Part shown: positions 26,993 to 36,299 of the stretch, in pieces
Layout: each line of letters starts with the position of its first letter
Position numbering within the stretch: the first letter of the stretch is position 1
Translations under genes and position numbers: made by a program
Origin: Planctomycetota bacterium
GTDB taxonomy: Bacteria > Planctomycetota > Planctomycetia > Planctomycetales > Planctomycetaceae
Direction: 5' to 3'
Length of the DNA: 64,000 bases
NCBI GenBank assembly: GCA_027623235.1
Contig: JAQBVJ010000014.1
Span: 1-64,000 of the forward strand
Notes under the pieces: generated by a model
What the model saw: only the letters and a program-made list of their open reading frames with translations
What the model was told of the DNA's origin: nothing
Databases searched by the model: none

Positions 26993-29401
26993 ATGCGTCA
27001 TTGCCATTCGACATTCCTGACGTCGGTCCTGTTCGGCTCGATTTTCGCGATCGCCGCAGACGGAACGGCAGCGGAGATTTCGCCCGGACCATTTCAAAAG
27101 CAGGCCTCGGGTTTTCTTACGAAGTACTGTGTCTCGTGCCACGGTGAGGACACTCAGGAGTCCGGCCTGCGCTTTGACGACGTGCCGTTTGATCTTGCGA
27201 ATGCAGACACGTCGAAAGTCTGGGTGAGGATTCTCGAACAGGTTCTATTTAAAGAGATGCCGCCGGCCGAGAGCGATCCGACTCCCGGAGCGGCCGAACG
27301 ATCGCAGTTTGTTGACGGACTTGAAGCCGAACTGACGCGCTTCGGGCGAGGACTGAGCCTCGACGAGAAATTGCTTCTCCCCGAGTTCGGAAACTTTGTC
27401 GACCACGAGAAACTTTTCAGCGGCGAAGTCAAAGACAAGCCGTACACACCAGCTCGCCTGTGGCGGCAGCGGCCGGATATTTATCGGCGCATCTGGGGTC
27501 GGGATTACGGCCGCAAGCACTGGTTCTCGGTCAAGATCGGTGGCACCGAGCGTCAGGGCGATCTCTACACCGTGCAGCGAGGTCCGCAGAAAGGTAAGAC
27601 GATCACCGGTCGCTACTTCGCCGACGAGCGGTTTGCGAATCCGTTTTACGAGTACGTCCACCACGCGTCCGGCTTCACCGACTACGCCACGATCGTCGCC
27701 GATCAGGCCTCACTGGAGGCACTGCTCATCAATGCGGAAACGATGTCGGAGATCCTGACTCTCGGGCAGAAAGTCACGATCGTCACGGAAGTCAAAAGCA
27801 AAGACAGCCGGTTCGGCAACAACCACGGAAACTTCGTCGGCGGCGTCGAGACGATCAGCCTCGAACGGCGCGGCCGAATTCCTGTCGCGTTCAAGAAGGT
27901 CATGGAGTCACCGGTCTCGGTCCGCAAAGAAGATTTCCGCGAAGCGCTGCGGATTGCCTTCGACCTGTTCCTGCGTCGCGAACCGACCGCCGAAGACGTC
28001 GAGCATTACTGGCAGAACGTGTTCCTGAAGAATGCCGAACTGGGCAACACGATGGCTCTGCAGGCGATGCTGATTTACGTGACGATCTCGCCGGAATTTG
28101 TTTACCGCATGGAAATGGGACTCGGCGAGAAGGACGAGCACGGTCGCCGGATGCTCTCTCCACACGAACTTGTTTACGCCGTCCACTACGCATTTCAAAA
28201 CACGCCCGCGTTCGGAGTCGACGAGTTCGAAAGCGAAGATGTCTTTACGAAAAACGTCGAGCCGCTCATCAAACAGGCAATGTCCGAGCAGAATGGGACC
28301 AGCTACAGCCGGGACGGATGGCTGGCGGAACAGATGAAAGCCGGCGGTCTGAAAACACGCGAGGATGTCGAGAAAGCCGCGCGGCAGTTTCTCGGCGGCC
28401 GACCAGGCAACCTCAACCCGAATCACAACAGCCCGATTGAGTCGACGAAGAATCCGCGGGTGCTGCAGTTCTTCCGCGAGTTCTTCGGTTATCACAAAGC
28501 TGAAACCGTCTTCAAAGACGTCGACAAGTTTGCCAAAGAAACAGAGTTCGCCCACTTCCACAACCACACGGCCGTCCGGCTGATGTACGACACCGACGCC
28601 TTGATTCTGCACATCCTTGAAGAAGACAAGAACGTCCTGCGCGAGCTGCTGACGACGAACAAAGTGTTTGTTTCCTACTGGAGCGGCAGCAACGAGCCGG
28701 ATCAGATCAAACGAGCGGGCAATCGCGAGAAGTACGCCGCGACGCACGACTCACAAAGTTACAACCTCAACCCGTTTGAGAACGAGCATCCGCGAAACGC
28801 TCCGCTCGAGGTGTCGCCGGAACAGCGCTGCGGCGTCCTGACTCAGCCCAGTTGGCTGATCGCTCACAGTGGAAACTTCGACAACGACCCCGTCCGCCGC
28901 GGTAAGTGGATCCGCGAAAAGCTCCTCGCCGGCTACATCATGGACGTGCCGATCACGGTCGACGCGCAGATTCCGGACGACGAAACAAAAACGCTCCGCG
29001 AACGATTCCGCCTCGTCCATGAAGAGGCGTGCTGGCGATGCCACAAGAAAATGAACCCGCTCGGCATGCCGTTTGAGGCGTTTAACCACGTCGGCCGGTT
29101 CCGCACGCTCGAAAAAGAAAAGCCCGTCGACACGACCGGCGCGATTTCCTTCAGCAATGTCGAGGGTCTCGACAGCCCGGTTTCCAATGTCCGGGACATG
29201 ATGGAGCGTCTCGCCGATTCGCCGCGAGTCCGACAGTCATTCCTCCGTCACATGTTTCGCTACTGGATGGGCCGCAACGAACTGCTGAGCGACTCGCAGA
29301 CGCTGATCGCCATGGAAAAGGCCTACCTGAATCACGACGGCAGTTTCAATGAAGCCCTCGTCGCACTGCTGACGTCTGACTCGTTCCTCTATCGCAAATG
29401 A
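26993..29401 (+). CDS. Planctomycete cytochrome c / DUF1592-DUF1588 protein
   Basis: An 802-residue exported protein. After a signal peptide (residues 1-22) comes a heme-binding CVSCH motif (residues 46-50) in the planctomycete cytochrome c domain (QKQASGFLTKYCVSCHGED). DUF1592-like helices follow (FDLFLRREPTAEDVEHYWQN), then the DUF1588 core near residue 680 with a second CxxCH (EEACWRCHKKMNPLGMPFEA), and the C-terminal DUF1585 (FLRHMFRYWMGRNELL). Such proteins are nearly confined to Planctomycetota and usually pair with a DUF1552 protein; one is encoded 1.8 kb downstream at 31174. An electron-transfer role is inferred, with unknown partner. Confidence 0.9.
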   Translation: MRHCHSTFLTSVLFGSIFAIAADGTAAEISPGPFQKQASGFLTKYCVSCHGEDTQESGLRFDDVPFDLANADTSKVWVRILEQVLFKEMPPAESDPTPGAAERSQFVDGLEAELTRFGRGLSLDEKLLLPEFGNFVDHEKLFSGEVKDKPYTPARLWRQRPDIYRRIWGRDYGRKHWFSVKIGGTERQGDLYTVQRGPQKGKTITGRYFADERFANPFYEYVHHASGFTDYATIVADQASLEALLINAETMSEILTLGQKVTIVTEVKSKDSRFGNNHGNFVGGVETISLERRGRIPVAFKKVMESPVSVRKEDFREALRIAFDLFLRREPTAEDVEHYWQNVFLKNAELGNTMALQAMLIYVTISPEFVYRMEMGLGEKDEHGRRMLSPHELVYAVHYAFQNTPAFGVDEFESEDVFTKNVEPLIKQAMSEQNGTSYSRDGWLAEQMKAGGLKTREDVEKAARQFLGGRPGNLNPNHNSPIESTKNPRVLQFFREFFGYHKAETVFKDVDKFAKETEFAHFHNHTAVRLMYDTDALILHILEEDKNVLRELLTTNKVFVSYWSGSNEPDQIKRAGNREKYAATHDSQSYNLNPFENEHPRNAPLEVSPEQRCGVLTQPSWLIAHSGNFDNDPVRRGKWIREKLLAGYIMDVPITVDAQIPDDETKTLRERFRLVHEEACWRCHKKMNPLGMPFEAFNHVGRFRTLEKEKPVDTTGAISFSNVEGLDSPVSNVRDMMERLADSPRVRQSFLRHMFRYWMGRNELLSDSQTLIAMEKAYLNHDGSFNEALVALLTSDSFLYRK

Positions 29402-29422
29402 GCTCATGAGTGACTGCGACAA

Positions 29423-29686
29423 ATGTCAACAATCGAGAGTGGAATGCCGGATGAGGACCCGATCGATCGGCGACTTCGCGACCGAGGTGTATTTGCTGAT
29501 TACGACGGCGGGCAGGTTCGTCACATCCGACTTTCGGGAGAAATCTACGACGACGACTGCATTGATCGGCTCGCCGAAATCGACCGGCTCAGTAGCCTGG
29601 ATGTCCGCGAAACGGCAATTACAAAAAAAGGATGTCACCTCCTGCGCAGTTTGATGCCCGACACGGACATCATTTGTGGCGAGTGA
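29423..29686 (+). CDS. Small LRR-like protein
   Basis: An 87-residue acidic protein. Its middle (RHIRLSGEIYDDDCIDRLAE, then LSSLDVRETAITKKGCHLL) follows the spacing of one or two leucine-rich repeats like those in the next gene. It ends TDIICGE. It could be a short regulatory LRR protein or a fragment. The start is uncertain (29423 or 29444, the second with GAGTGGA just upstream). It is 21 bases after the cytochrome gene and 17 before the LRR gene, so it is probably in the same operon. Confidence 0.5.
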   Translation: MSTIESGMPDEDPIDRRLRDRGVFADYDGGQVRHIRLSGEIYDDDCIDRLAEIDRLSSLDVRETAITKKGCHLLRSLMPDTDIICGE

Positions 29687-29703
29687 GAAATGGCAAACAC
29701 CAC

Positions 29704-31152
29704 ATGAAAAGAACATCAATCATTTTGTGTCTGATGCTGATGGCAGTGGAGACAATCTCGGTACGGTCCGTCCGGGCAGAGGCTTCGATCGAAAACGCTC
29801 AGCGTCTGCTCGTCGAGAAAGGCAGGGAGCTTCAGGACAACGACCTGAAAATCATTGGCCAGGCCAGCGAACTGACGAGTCTCGATCTGACGCAGTGTGG
29901 GCGGATTTCGGACAAGGGGCTGGAGCATCTCAGCGGACTGACTTCGTTGAAGACACTCAACCTGACGGGTTGTCGAAAAATCTCCGCGGCCGGGCTGAAG
30001 CATCTGCAGAATCTGACGTCGCTGGAATCGCTCTCTCTGGAGGCAATCGGACCTGCGTTGAACGGACTTTCCAGTCTCAAAGAACTGCCGAAGTTGCGGT
30101 CGCTCGACGTGAGTGACAACAACGCGTTCAAGGGGGAGGGGCTGGAGTTACTGACCGGTCTGACCAGCTTGAACGCGGCTTGCGGGCGAGGGGCGTTTGA
30201 CGACAAGAGTCTGGAGCGGCTTCAGGGGCTCTCGAAGCTGGAACACCTCAATCTCAACGGGTGCGACCAGATCACCGATCGCGGGCTTCAGCATCTGGAG
30301 GGACTTTCGAATCTGAAGACGCTACGGCTTTACGGATGTCACCGGCTGACCGATAAAGGATTCAACCGGCTGTTTGCGAAACTGAAATCGCTCGAGACGC
30401 TCGACATCGCCTTCTGCTGGTGGCACGAGGGTGACTCGCTGGTTCTGCCGCCCGGGCTTTTGCACCTCGACCTGCATGAGTCCAAACGGTTGAAAGACGC
30501 GGCGCTGATCAAGCTGGAAAAGAAGGAGACGCTCCGCACGCTCAATCTGTTTCAGTGCCTGGTGCTGACGGACCTTGGCGTGGAGTCTCTGAAAGATTTG
30601 CCGGATCTCCAAAAGCTGAATCTGGGCAGCATCCGCGCGCTGACCGACAAAGGGCTCGCCCATCTCAGCGGCGCGACGGGCCTGACTCACCTGGATCTGT
30701 GCGACAACGACAATTTTACCGGAGCCGGCCTGCTGCACCTTTCGCAAATGAACTCGCTGGTCGATGTCAATCTGTGGAATTGCCGCAGCATCACGGGGGA
30801 CGGTTTGAAAGCGTTTGCCGGAGCAAAGGGCCTGACCCGGCTCAATCTTTCGGATTGCCGGAAAGTCGGAGACGAGGGGCTTTCGCATTTGAGGAATCAC
30901 ACATCGCTGGTCAACCTCTACCTTGATCACTGCGAGGGAGTCACCGATGCCGGGCTGGCGCATCTCGCAAATCTGTCTGGATTGACGGAGTTAACTCTCA
31001 GCGGCTGCGATCAACTGACCGATGCCGGGCTGCAGCACCTGAAGTCGCTACAGTCGCTGGAGTATCTTGCCGTCGAAAACTGCCCGAAGCTGACGACAAA
31101 CGGCCTCGATGAACTGCAGCGTGCTTTGCCACATTGCAGCATTCTTCGTTAA
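29704..31152 (+). CDS. Exported leucine-rich repeat protein
   Basis: A 482-residue protein with a signal peptide (MKRTSIILCLMLMAVETISV, cleavage after VRA). The rest is about 16 repeats of 24-25 residues of the cysteine-containing/AMN1-like type (LTSLDLTQCGRISDKGLEHL; LTELTLSGCDQLTDAGLQHL). The repeats should form a solenoid for protein binding outside the cytoplasmic membrane. A repeat near residue 170 is irregular (GAFDDKSLERLQ). The partner is unknown. The gene sits between the DUF1592 and DUF1552 genes on the same strand, which suggests one transcription unit. The ATG at 29704 begins the signal peptide cleanly. Confidence 0.82.
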   Translation: MKRTSIILCLMLMAVETISVRSVRAEASIENAQRLLVEKGRELQDNDLKIIGQASELTSLDLTQCGRISDKGLEHLSGLTSLKTLNLTGCRKISAAGLKHLQNLTSLESLSLEAIGPALNGLSSLKELPKLRSLDVSDNNAFKGEGLELLTGLTSLNAACGRGAFDDKSLERLQGLSKLEHLNLNGCDQITDRGLQHLEGLSNLKTLRLYGCHRLTDKGFNRLFAKLKSLETLDIAFCWWHEGDSLVLPPGLLHLDLHESKRLKDAALIKLEKKETLRTLNLFQCLVLTDLGVESLKDLPDLQKLNLGSIRALTDKGLAHLSGATGLTHLDLCDNDNFTGAGLLHLSQMNSLVDVNLWNCRSITGDGLKAFAGAKGLTRLNLSDCRKVGDEGLSHLRNHTSLVNLYLDHCEGVTDAGLAHLANLSGLTELTLSGCDQLTDAGLQHLKSLQSLEYLAVENCPKLTTNGLDELQRALPHCSILR

Positions 31153-31173
31153 CAACCAATCGCGAGCATTCTT

Positions 31174-32532
31174 ATGGCAACCCGCCGAACAGTTCTTAAA
31201 GGTCTTTCGCTCGGAGCGGGAAGCCTCGCGCTGTCGCCGTTTCTGAACCACTTCGCGCGGCTCGACGCCGACGATGCTGAGCAGAACCTTCCGAAGCGGT
31301 TTGTCTTTGTCGTCAAAGCGAGCGGGCTTCAGGCGGAGTTCATTAACCCGGAAGGGTTGCAGCACGGCGGAGGAACGCTGGTCGATGAGCCGCTTGGCAG
31401 TCGCAAGCTGCCGGAGAGTCTCGCTTCGTTTGAGCCGTTCAAGGATCGGCTCACGATTCTGCAGGGGCTCAGCGGGAAGATGTGCAACTTCGGGCACTCG
31501 TCATTTTACGGAGCTCTTGGCGCTTACAAAGCCACTCTTCAGGGGCAACCGCTGGCAGCGACCATCGACGGGCACCTCTCGAATCTGCTGCCGTCCGTCT
31601 TCAATCACATCGGTTTGAAAATGGGTGACGGCAGCCAGGGCACGGCTTACCCGGCGATCAGTGCGGCCGGCAAGAACAAGCAACTGCCGTTTCAGTGCAA
31701 TCCCGAGCTGGCGTACCAGAACCTGTTTGGCAGCATCGCCGCGGGGGGAGACATTCGCAAAAAGTACCAGCGAACGGGAAACGTTCTGGATGCGATGGCG
31801 GCTGACATCCGGAAGCTCAAGCAGCAGCTCCCGGGCGAGGGGAAAGTTAAACTCGATTATTATCTCAGCGGGTTTGAAGCTTTGAAGGATCGCCGGCTGA
31901 AACTGATTTCGATGCAGGACGTCTTGAAAAAGCACGCTCCGGAAGTTTCCGACAAGTACACCTCGAAGTACGCCACGCACCAGCTGGAGGCTCACTTCGA
32001 CATGGCATCGGCGGCTCTGATCAGCGGCATCACGAATGTCGTGACGATTCACACGGACGATTTGAACTCGTCGTACCAGGGACTCGGGATCACTCCCAAA
32101 GTTCACTCAGTGGGTCACGGAGCGAGCAGCGGTGAAATGTCTTCTCAGGACTGCCGCAACATCATCCGCACGTTTCACTGTGATCTGATTGCGGACATGG
32201 CGACGAAGCTGAAGGCCATTCCAGAAGGAGACGGCACGATGCTCGATAACACGATCATCGTTTACGTCAGTGATAATTCTGACAAGCATCACTCGTCTGC
32301 GACCGAGTGGCCAATGGTCGTGCTTGGCAACCTGGGCGGCAGACTGAATTCGAAGGGACGCTATCTTTCGTATCCGTCGTACGGCAGCCCGGCTCACCGG
32401 CACACGATCGGCAACTGGTTGACGACACTGTGCCACGTCGCGGGATTCCCGCAGGATCACTTTGGGCAGCCTGACTTCGCCCTCGGCCGCGACGTCGACC
32501 AGCAGGGACCGTTGAGCGAGCTCCTTGCCTGA
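31174..32532 (+). CDS. DUF1552 family Tat-exported protein
   Basis: A 452-residue protein with a twin-arginine leader (TRRTVLKGLSLGAGSLALSP). DUF1552 landmarks visible: FVVKASGLQAEFINPEG, LQGLSGKMCNFGHSS, IRKLKQQLPGEGKVKLDYYL, and a final segment with IIVYVSDNSDKHHS and HTIGNWLTTLCHVAGFP. The family is typical of Planctomycetota and usually adjacent to DUF1592/DUF1588 cytochrome genes, as here. The fold resembles sulfatase/phosphatase-like proteins, but no reaction is established. It starts 21 bases after the LRR gene. It ends convergently, 40 bases from the next gene. Confidence 0.88.
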   Translation: MATRRTVLKGLSLGAGSLALSPFLNHFARLDADDAEQNLPKRFVFVVKASGLQAEFINPEGLQHGGGTLVDEPLGSRKLPESLASFEPFKDRLTILQGLSGKMCNFGHSSFYGALGAYKATLQGQPLAATIDGHLSNLLPSVFNHIGLKMGDGSQGTAYPAISAAGKNKQLPFQCNPELAYQNLFGSIAAGGDIRKKYQRTGNVLDAMAADIRKLKQQLPGEGKVKLDYYLSGFEALKDRRLKLISMQDVLKKHAPEVSDKYTSKYATHQLEAHFDMASAALISGITNVVTIHTDDLNSSYQGLGITPKVHSVGHGASSGEMSSQDCRNIIRTFHCDLIADMATKLKAIPEGDGTMLDNTIIVYVSDNSDKHHSSATEWPMVVLGNLGGRLNSKGRYLSYPSYGSPAHRHTIGNWLTTLCHVAGFPQDHFGQPDFALGRDVDQQGPLSELLA

Positions 32533-32572
32533 TGGCTGCTCGCCAGTGTGCCGGGCGAACATTCCGAAGTCG

Positions 32573-34396
32573 TCAGCTTTGTGCCCAGTCCGGAGCGGGT
32601 GCATCAAAGACACTCGGGCCGCTCGCACCCGGAATGCAGAACTCAATCCGTTTCGCGTGAAGGCAAAGTGGAGGCATTCCCACTTCGAGCGTCTTGTTGC
32701 TGCCCGTTGCACCGCCTGGCAGATAAAACAGATCTCCGCAGATCGGCAGACCAAGTTTCCACAGGTGAACTCGAATCTGATTTGTCCGCCCTGTGACCGG
32801 TCGCGCCTCGACCAGTGCCGTGCCGTCGTCGAATCGGCTGAGGACTCGAAACTGCGTCTCCGCATCGAGACCGTTCTTGTCGATTAACCGCAGCCCGTTT
32901 TCCTGAGGTCGCGCGCTGATCGCCGCCTGGCAGTCGAACTCGTCAGCTTGCGGGTGCCCCTGAATTCGGGCGACGTAGACCTTGGAAACCTCGCGGCTGG
33001 CAAACAGTGGCTGCACTTTCCTCGCTACGGTTCGCGTTCGGCAAAACACGACGACGCCCGACGTGTTTGCGTCAAGCCGGTGTGCAACCCGCAAATGCTC
33101 GGGCGAGTAAACTTCGTTGAGAATGTACTCCAGTGAATTTCGATTGAATCGCCCGCAGGGATGCATCGGCAGCGGAGCCGGCTTGTCGACAACGACGATC
33201 GAGTCGTCCTCGTGGAGAATTCGAATGTCGGCGTTGACGTCCGGCTCGATCGTGGCGGGGACGAGATGGTCGAACCGCTCGCCTTCACGCACGATCCGGT
33301 CGGCGGAAGTCGGTGATGATTTCTGAATGATCCGTCCAGCTTCGATGATGGCATGCCACTCGTCGCGTGAAATCTGCGGATGCCACTGCACCAGAAAATC
33401 GATCAGACAGAGCCCCGCAAACCGGCCCGGCACATTGATCGGTCGGTGGTTGTCGTACGGCACGCTGCCGGGCAGAGGAGTCGTCAACTCGCGGATTCTG
33501 GCGTGCCGCCGCTCGGTCTGTTCAGCCGACTTTTCTTCGGAAGTCCGGTAGCAGTGCGGACAGGATTCGTCGGGTACGTACTTCGGTGATCGGCGATCCT
33601 CGCGGCTCAAAGCCTCCTGGCAGGCGAAGCAAAGAACGTATTCGGTTTCTTCCAGGTTCGGGTTGAGTGCGACTCGCTGATCGAAAACGAAACAGTCTCC
33701 GTCGTAATGTTCCCCGCCGCATTCTTCGAAGTATTTGAGGATGCCGCCGTCGAGCTGAAAGATGTTTTCGAAACCGGCCTGCTCCATGAACGGCCCGGCC
33801 TTCTCGCAGCGGATGCCGCCCGTGCAGAACATCACGACCGGCTGCTGTTTCAGTTCGTCACTCAGTTTTGCAACCGCGTCCGGAAACTCACGGAAGTTGT
33901 CAACTCCGATCGCCACGGCGTTGCGAAACGTGCCGAGGTCCACTTCGTAGTCGTTCCGCGTGTCGAGCAGCGTGACTGCCCGGCCTTCGTCGAGCCACTT
34001 TTTCAATTCGGTCGCCGAGAGTTTCGGCGATGCACGCCGGCGAGGGTCCACTCCGTCAACGCCGAACGCGATGATCTCGTCTTTGATTTTCACGACCATC
34101 CGCGTGAACGGTTGCCGTTCGCTGAAGCTCTCTTTGACTTCAAGCGAAGCAAGCAGTTCGTCCGATCGAAGAGTTTTCAAAAACTCGTCAACCTGCGTTC
34201 GACCGCCGGCGACAAAGAGATTGACCCCTTCCTCGCTGAGCAGGATGGTGCCTTTCAGCTCAAGCCGGCTGCAGAGTTCGCGCAGTTCGGCCTGCCGCGT
34301 CGGAAGATCGTTCAGCGTGACAAACCGGTAAGCCGCCACATTGACGACGGGCTTATCTGTGACGCTGGCATCGGTGGTGGTCTGAGTCGTCGTCAT
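32573..34396 (-). CDS. Fusion of rhodanese-type tRNA hydroxylase (TrhO) and RluA-type pseudouridine synthase
   Basis: A 607-residue two-enzyme protein. The N-terminal part (about 18-285) matches TrhO/YceA, which hydroxylates uridine 34 of tRNA: an acylphosphatase-like start (KGTILLSEEGVNLFVAGG), a rhodanese domain with catalytic Cys191 in FCTGGIRCEKAG, and a four-cysteine site (C256, C259, C279, C282: LCFAC...CPHC). The second part (about 310-607) has an S4-like stretch and a RluA catalytic domain with Asp442 in AHRLDANTSGVVVF, plus VTGRTNQIRVHL and PLCLHAKRIEF. Two RNA-modifying activities on one chain suggest a shared substrate. The ATG at 34396 fits the TrhO N-terminus. It is convergent with the DUF1552 gene. 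Confidence 0.88.
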   Translation of the reverse strand: MTTTQTTTDASVTDKPVVNVAAYRFVTLNDLPTRQAELRELCSRLELKGTILLSEEGVNLFVAGGRTQVDEFLKTLRSDELLASLEVKESFSERQPFTRMVVKIKDEIIAFGVDGVDPRRRASPKLSATELKKWLDEGRAVTLLDTRNDYEVDLGTFRNAVAIGVDNFREFPDAVAKLSDELKQQPVVMFCTGGIRCEKAGPFMEQAGFENIFQLDGGILKYFEECGGEHYDGDCFVFDQRVALNPNLEETEYVLCFACQEALSREDRRSPKYVPDESCPHCYRTSEEKSAEQTERRHARIRELTTPLPGSVPYDNHRPINVPGRFAGLCLIDFLVQWHPQISRDEWHAIIEAGRIIQKSSPTSADRIVREGERFDHLVPATIEPDVNADIRILHEDDSIVVVDKPAPLPMHPCGRFNRNSLEYILNEVYSPEHLRVAHRLDANTSGVVVFCRTRTVARKVQPLFASREVSKVYVARIQGHPQADEFDCQAAISARPQENGLRLIDKNGLDAETQFRVLSRFDDGTALVEARPVTGRTNQIRVHLWKLGLPICGDLFYLPGGATGSNKTLEVGMPPLCLHAKRIEFCIPGASGPSVFDAPAPDWAQS

Positions 34397-34513
34397 GAGG
34401 GCCGGGTAAAAGAAAGCGAGACGGGTTCCGATTGTCTCTCGGCAGCAAACAGCATTGTAATCCCACCGCCCGCTCAATGAAGCAGCTCGGCAGGAGTCCC
34501 ATTCTTTCGCCTC

Positions 34514-34668
34514 TACGCCGAAGGCGTTACATCCAAAAGCCTGGGGTTGCACAATCTCGCGCAGCTTGTGGAACCCTTTCAGGGTACGACAAGGTGAAAG
34601 AATCCGAACCTGGGGTGGCGCCGCTGCGTGACTGACCCCAGGCTTTGGGATGTAACGCCGTTGGCGTA
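34514..34668. repeat. Long inverted repeat (AGCCTGGGGT family)
   Basis: Left arm 34514-34547 (TACGCCGAAGGCGTTACATC then CAAAAGCCTGGGGT) pairs with right arm 34635-34668 (ACCCCAGGCTTTGGGATGTA then ACGCCGTTGGCGTA), with about 87 bases in the loop. The arms themselves contain small hairpins (ACGCC/GGCGT). No gene inside. Confidence 0.75.
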
Positions 34669-34684
34669 TTTCCAGGAGAAACTC

Positions 34685-34774
34685 GCAACTTCAATATGCG
34701 TGAGTGAGGGCGAACGTCTTTTGAGATCGCTACGCCGCTCGACTTTCGCCCTCGCTCACGCTTTTTGAAGTTGC
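34685..34774. repeat. Inverted repeat (GCAACTTCAA family)
   Basis: GCAACTTCAATATGCGTGAG (34685-34704) and the following GAGGGCGAA pair with TTCGCCCTCGCTCACG and TTGAAGTTGC (ending 34774). The loop is about 30 bases. It directly follows the previous element. Confidence 0.7.
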
Positions 34775-35037
34775 ACACTTTTGAGTCGCGAAGCGACGGC
34801 AGCACATAGCTGCGGGCGTAAGCCCGCAGAAACAGAGGGAAAACTGCCAAAGCCGCGAAGCGGCGAAAGCAATCGTGTCTGCTGCCGCCGCTTCGCGGCT
34901 CACATGTTCATTCCGACCCCTATCCGTGGGCTTACGCCCACGGCTATGTGCTGTCGCCGCTTCGCGGCTGAAGTGTGCAACTTCAAAGCTCACGCTTCGG
35001 GTTTCTTTCCCGCGTCGGATTCGGATTCGGATTCGCT
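34775..35037. repeat. Cluster of short palindromes (AAGCGGCG and GGGCGTAAGCCC units)
   Basis: Several small hairpins in a row: CTGCGGGCGTAAGCCCGCAG at 34810-34829, CCGCGAAGCGGCG near 34854, CCGCCGCTTCGCGG near 34885, CGTGGGCTTACGCCCACG near 34925-34943, and another GCCGCTTCGCGGC. At 34979-35003 a CAACTTCAAAGCTCACGCTT unit is nearly identical to one at 61296-61315. No gene is seen in 34397-35037. Confidence 0.7.
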
Positions 35038-36084
35038 CTAATTCGCAGCCGGGCGTGATTTCCGGTCAGCCGCCGCAAGGCTCACAACTTGATCGGAAAT
35101 GTGCCGCAGGACGAACGGCAGATAAACGATGCCGGAATAGTGGTTCGCATTCATCAGGATGTGATGCGGTTTTTCGAGCTTCACGGCCTCGGCGAGGACG
35201 TTTGCATTTTTCAGCGGGACAACCGTGTCGCTTTTTCCGGAATACAACCAGGTTCGGTTTCGATCGAGGCGATGTGCCAGCCGGGTTGGCTCGATGACGT
35301 GAGCCAGTTTCCGGACGTCGTCATCGGTCATGCCTGCCTCTTCGAGCCGCGCGCGAACTTTTTCCGTATCGCGTTTTCCGGTCTGGATGAGATCGAAAAG
35401 GTCTCCGCCGGCCAGCATCAGAAACACGCTGTCGTAACCTCGGTCGAGCCCCGCAGTCGTTGCGGAAACGAACCCGCCGAGGCTTGTTCCCTGCAGCGCG
35501 ATGTGCGACGAGTCGACAAACGGCAGCACCGAAACGGCGTCGCGAGCTCGCCGCACGTCGGCAATGGCCTGCTTCATCAACGTGAGAATGTTCGATTCGT
35601 CCGGCCCCGTTTTGCCGCGGCGTTTGCCGTAGTGCGGCAGATGAATCATAAACGTGTGAAGCTGTTTCTGATTCAGACCTTGCGCAAAAAGCCGACCGAC
35701 CGGCATCGACCGACCGGACTCGTGAACCACCACCACCGCTGGAGCTTTAAACGGTTTCCCGTCTTTGTCGCGAGCCAGGTACCACTCCATCGAGACGTTG
35801 TCGTTGTTCGAATCTCCGGTGGGGATTGGGCTCGGAAAGCGAACGAGCGCGGCGCCGAGTCTTGCATCGGGTTTTTCACACGTGACCTGGAACGAGGCCG
35901 GCTTCCACACGAGCCCTGTCAGGCAAAGCTGCGCATCGGTCGACTCGTCCTTGCCAGGTTCGAGCGAGTCGCGCGACTCGAAGGTGGTTTGAGGCAGAAA
36001 CGCCAGAGGATCGTCCAGCGCGAACGCGACTCGAGCTCCTGCGAAGAGCAACGGCGTGAGGACAATGAGATGACACATTTTCAT
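35038..36084 (-). CDS. Exported alpha/beta hydrolase
   Basis: A 348-residue predicted periplasmic esterase-like enzyme. Signal peptide MKMCHLIVLTPLLFAGARVA. Core features of the dienelactone hydrolase/prolyl peptidase-like fold: AVVVVHESGRSMPVG with the oxyanion-region HE, the nucleophile elbow GTSLGGFVSA (Ser), a probable acid in SGKSDTVVPLKN and a His in NANHYSG. The substrate is unknown. The N-terminal domain (LVWKPASFQVTCEKPDARLG) may be a beta cap. I chose the ATG at 36084; the longer frame from 36243 lacks any export signal. Confidence 0.75.
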   Translation of the reverse strand: MKMCHLIVLTPLLFAGARVAFALDDPLAFLPQTTFESRDSLEPGKDESTDAQLCLTGLVWKPASFQVTCEKPDARLGAALVRFPSPIPTGDSNNDNVSMEWYLARDKDGKPFKAPAVVVVHESGRSMPVGRLFAQGLNQKQLHTFMIHLPHYGKRRGKTGPDESNILTLMKQAIADVRRARDAVSVLPFVDSSHIALQGTSLGGFVSATTAGLDRGYDSVFLMLAGGDLFDLIQTGKRDTEKVRARLEEAGMTDDDVRKLAHVIEPTRLAHRLDRNRTWLYSGKSDTVVPLKNANVLAEAVKLEKPHHILMNANHYSGIVYLPFVLRHISDQVVSLAAADRKSRPAAN

Positions 36085-36299
36085 GACGGGCCTGCGGTGT
36101 CGGGCGAGCGGATTCTGAGGATCGCATTCGGCTCGCGAGGGATGATACTGAAACGGAAGAACCTCAACACAGCATGCAGTCCTGCGGAGTTCGTCAGGGT
36201 GAAGAATCGCGTTCAAACAACCAGCAAATCCCGGTAGACTCATCCTGGTAGCACAGAGGAGTCAGTGACGTGTCGCAGTTTCGAAACGGGAGACGAACG

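Noticed and set aside
29850-31140. Regular 72-75 base periodicity
   Set aside because: It is the coding periodicity of leucine-rich repeats, not a noncoding array.
35089-36237. A 382-codon plus-strand frame
   Set aside because: Antisense of the exported alpha/beta hydrolase, which has a signal peptide and GTSLGG elbow on the minus strand.
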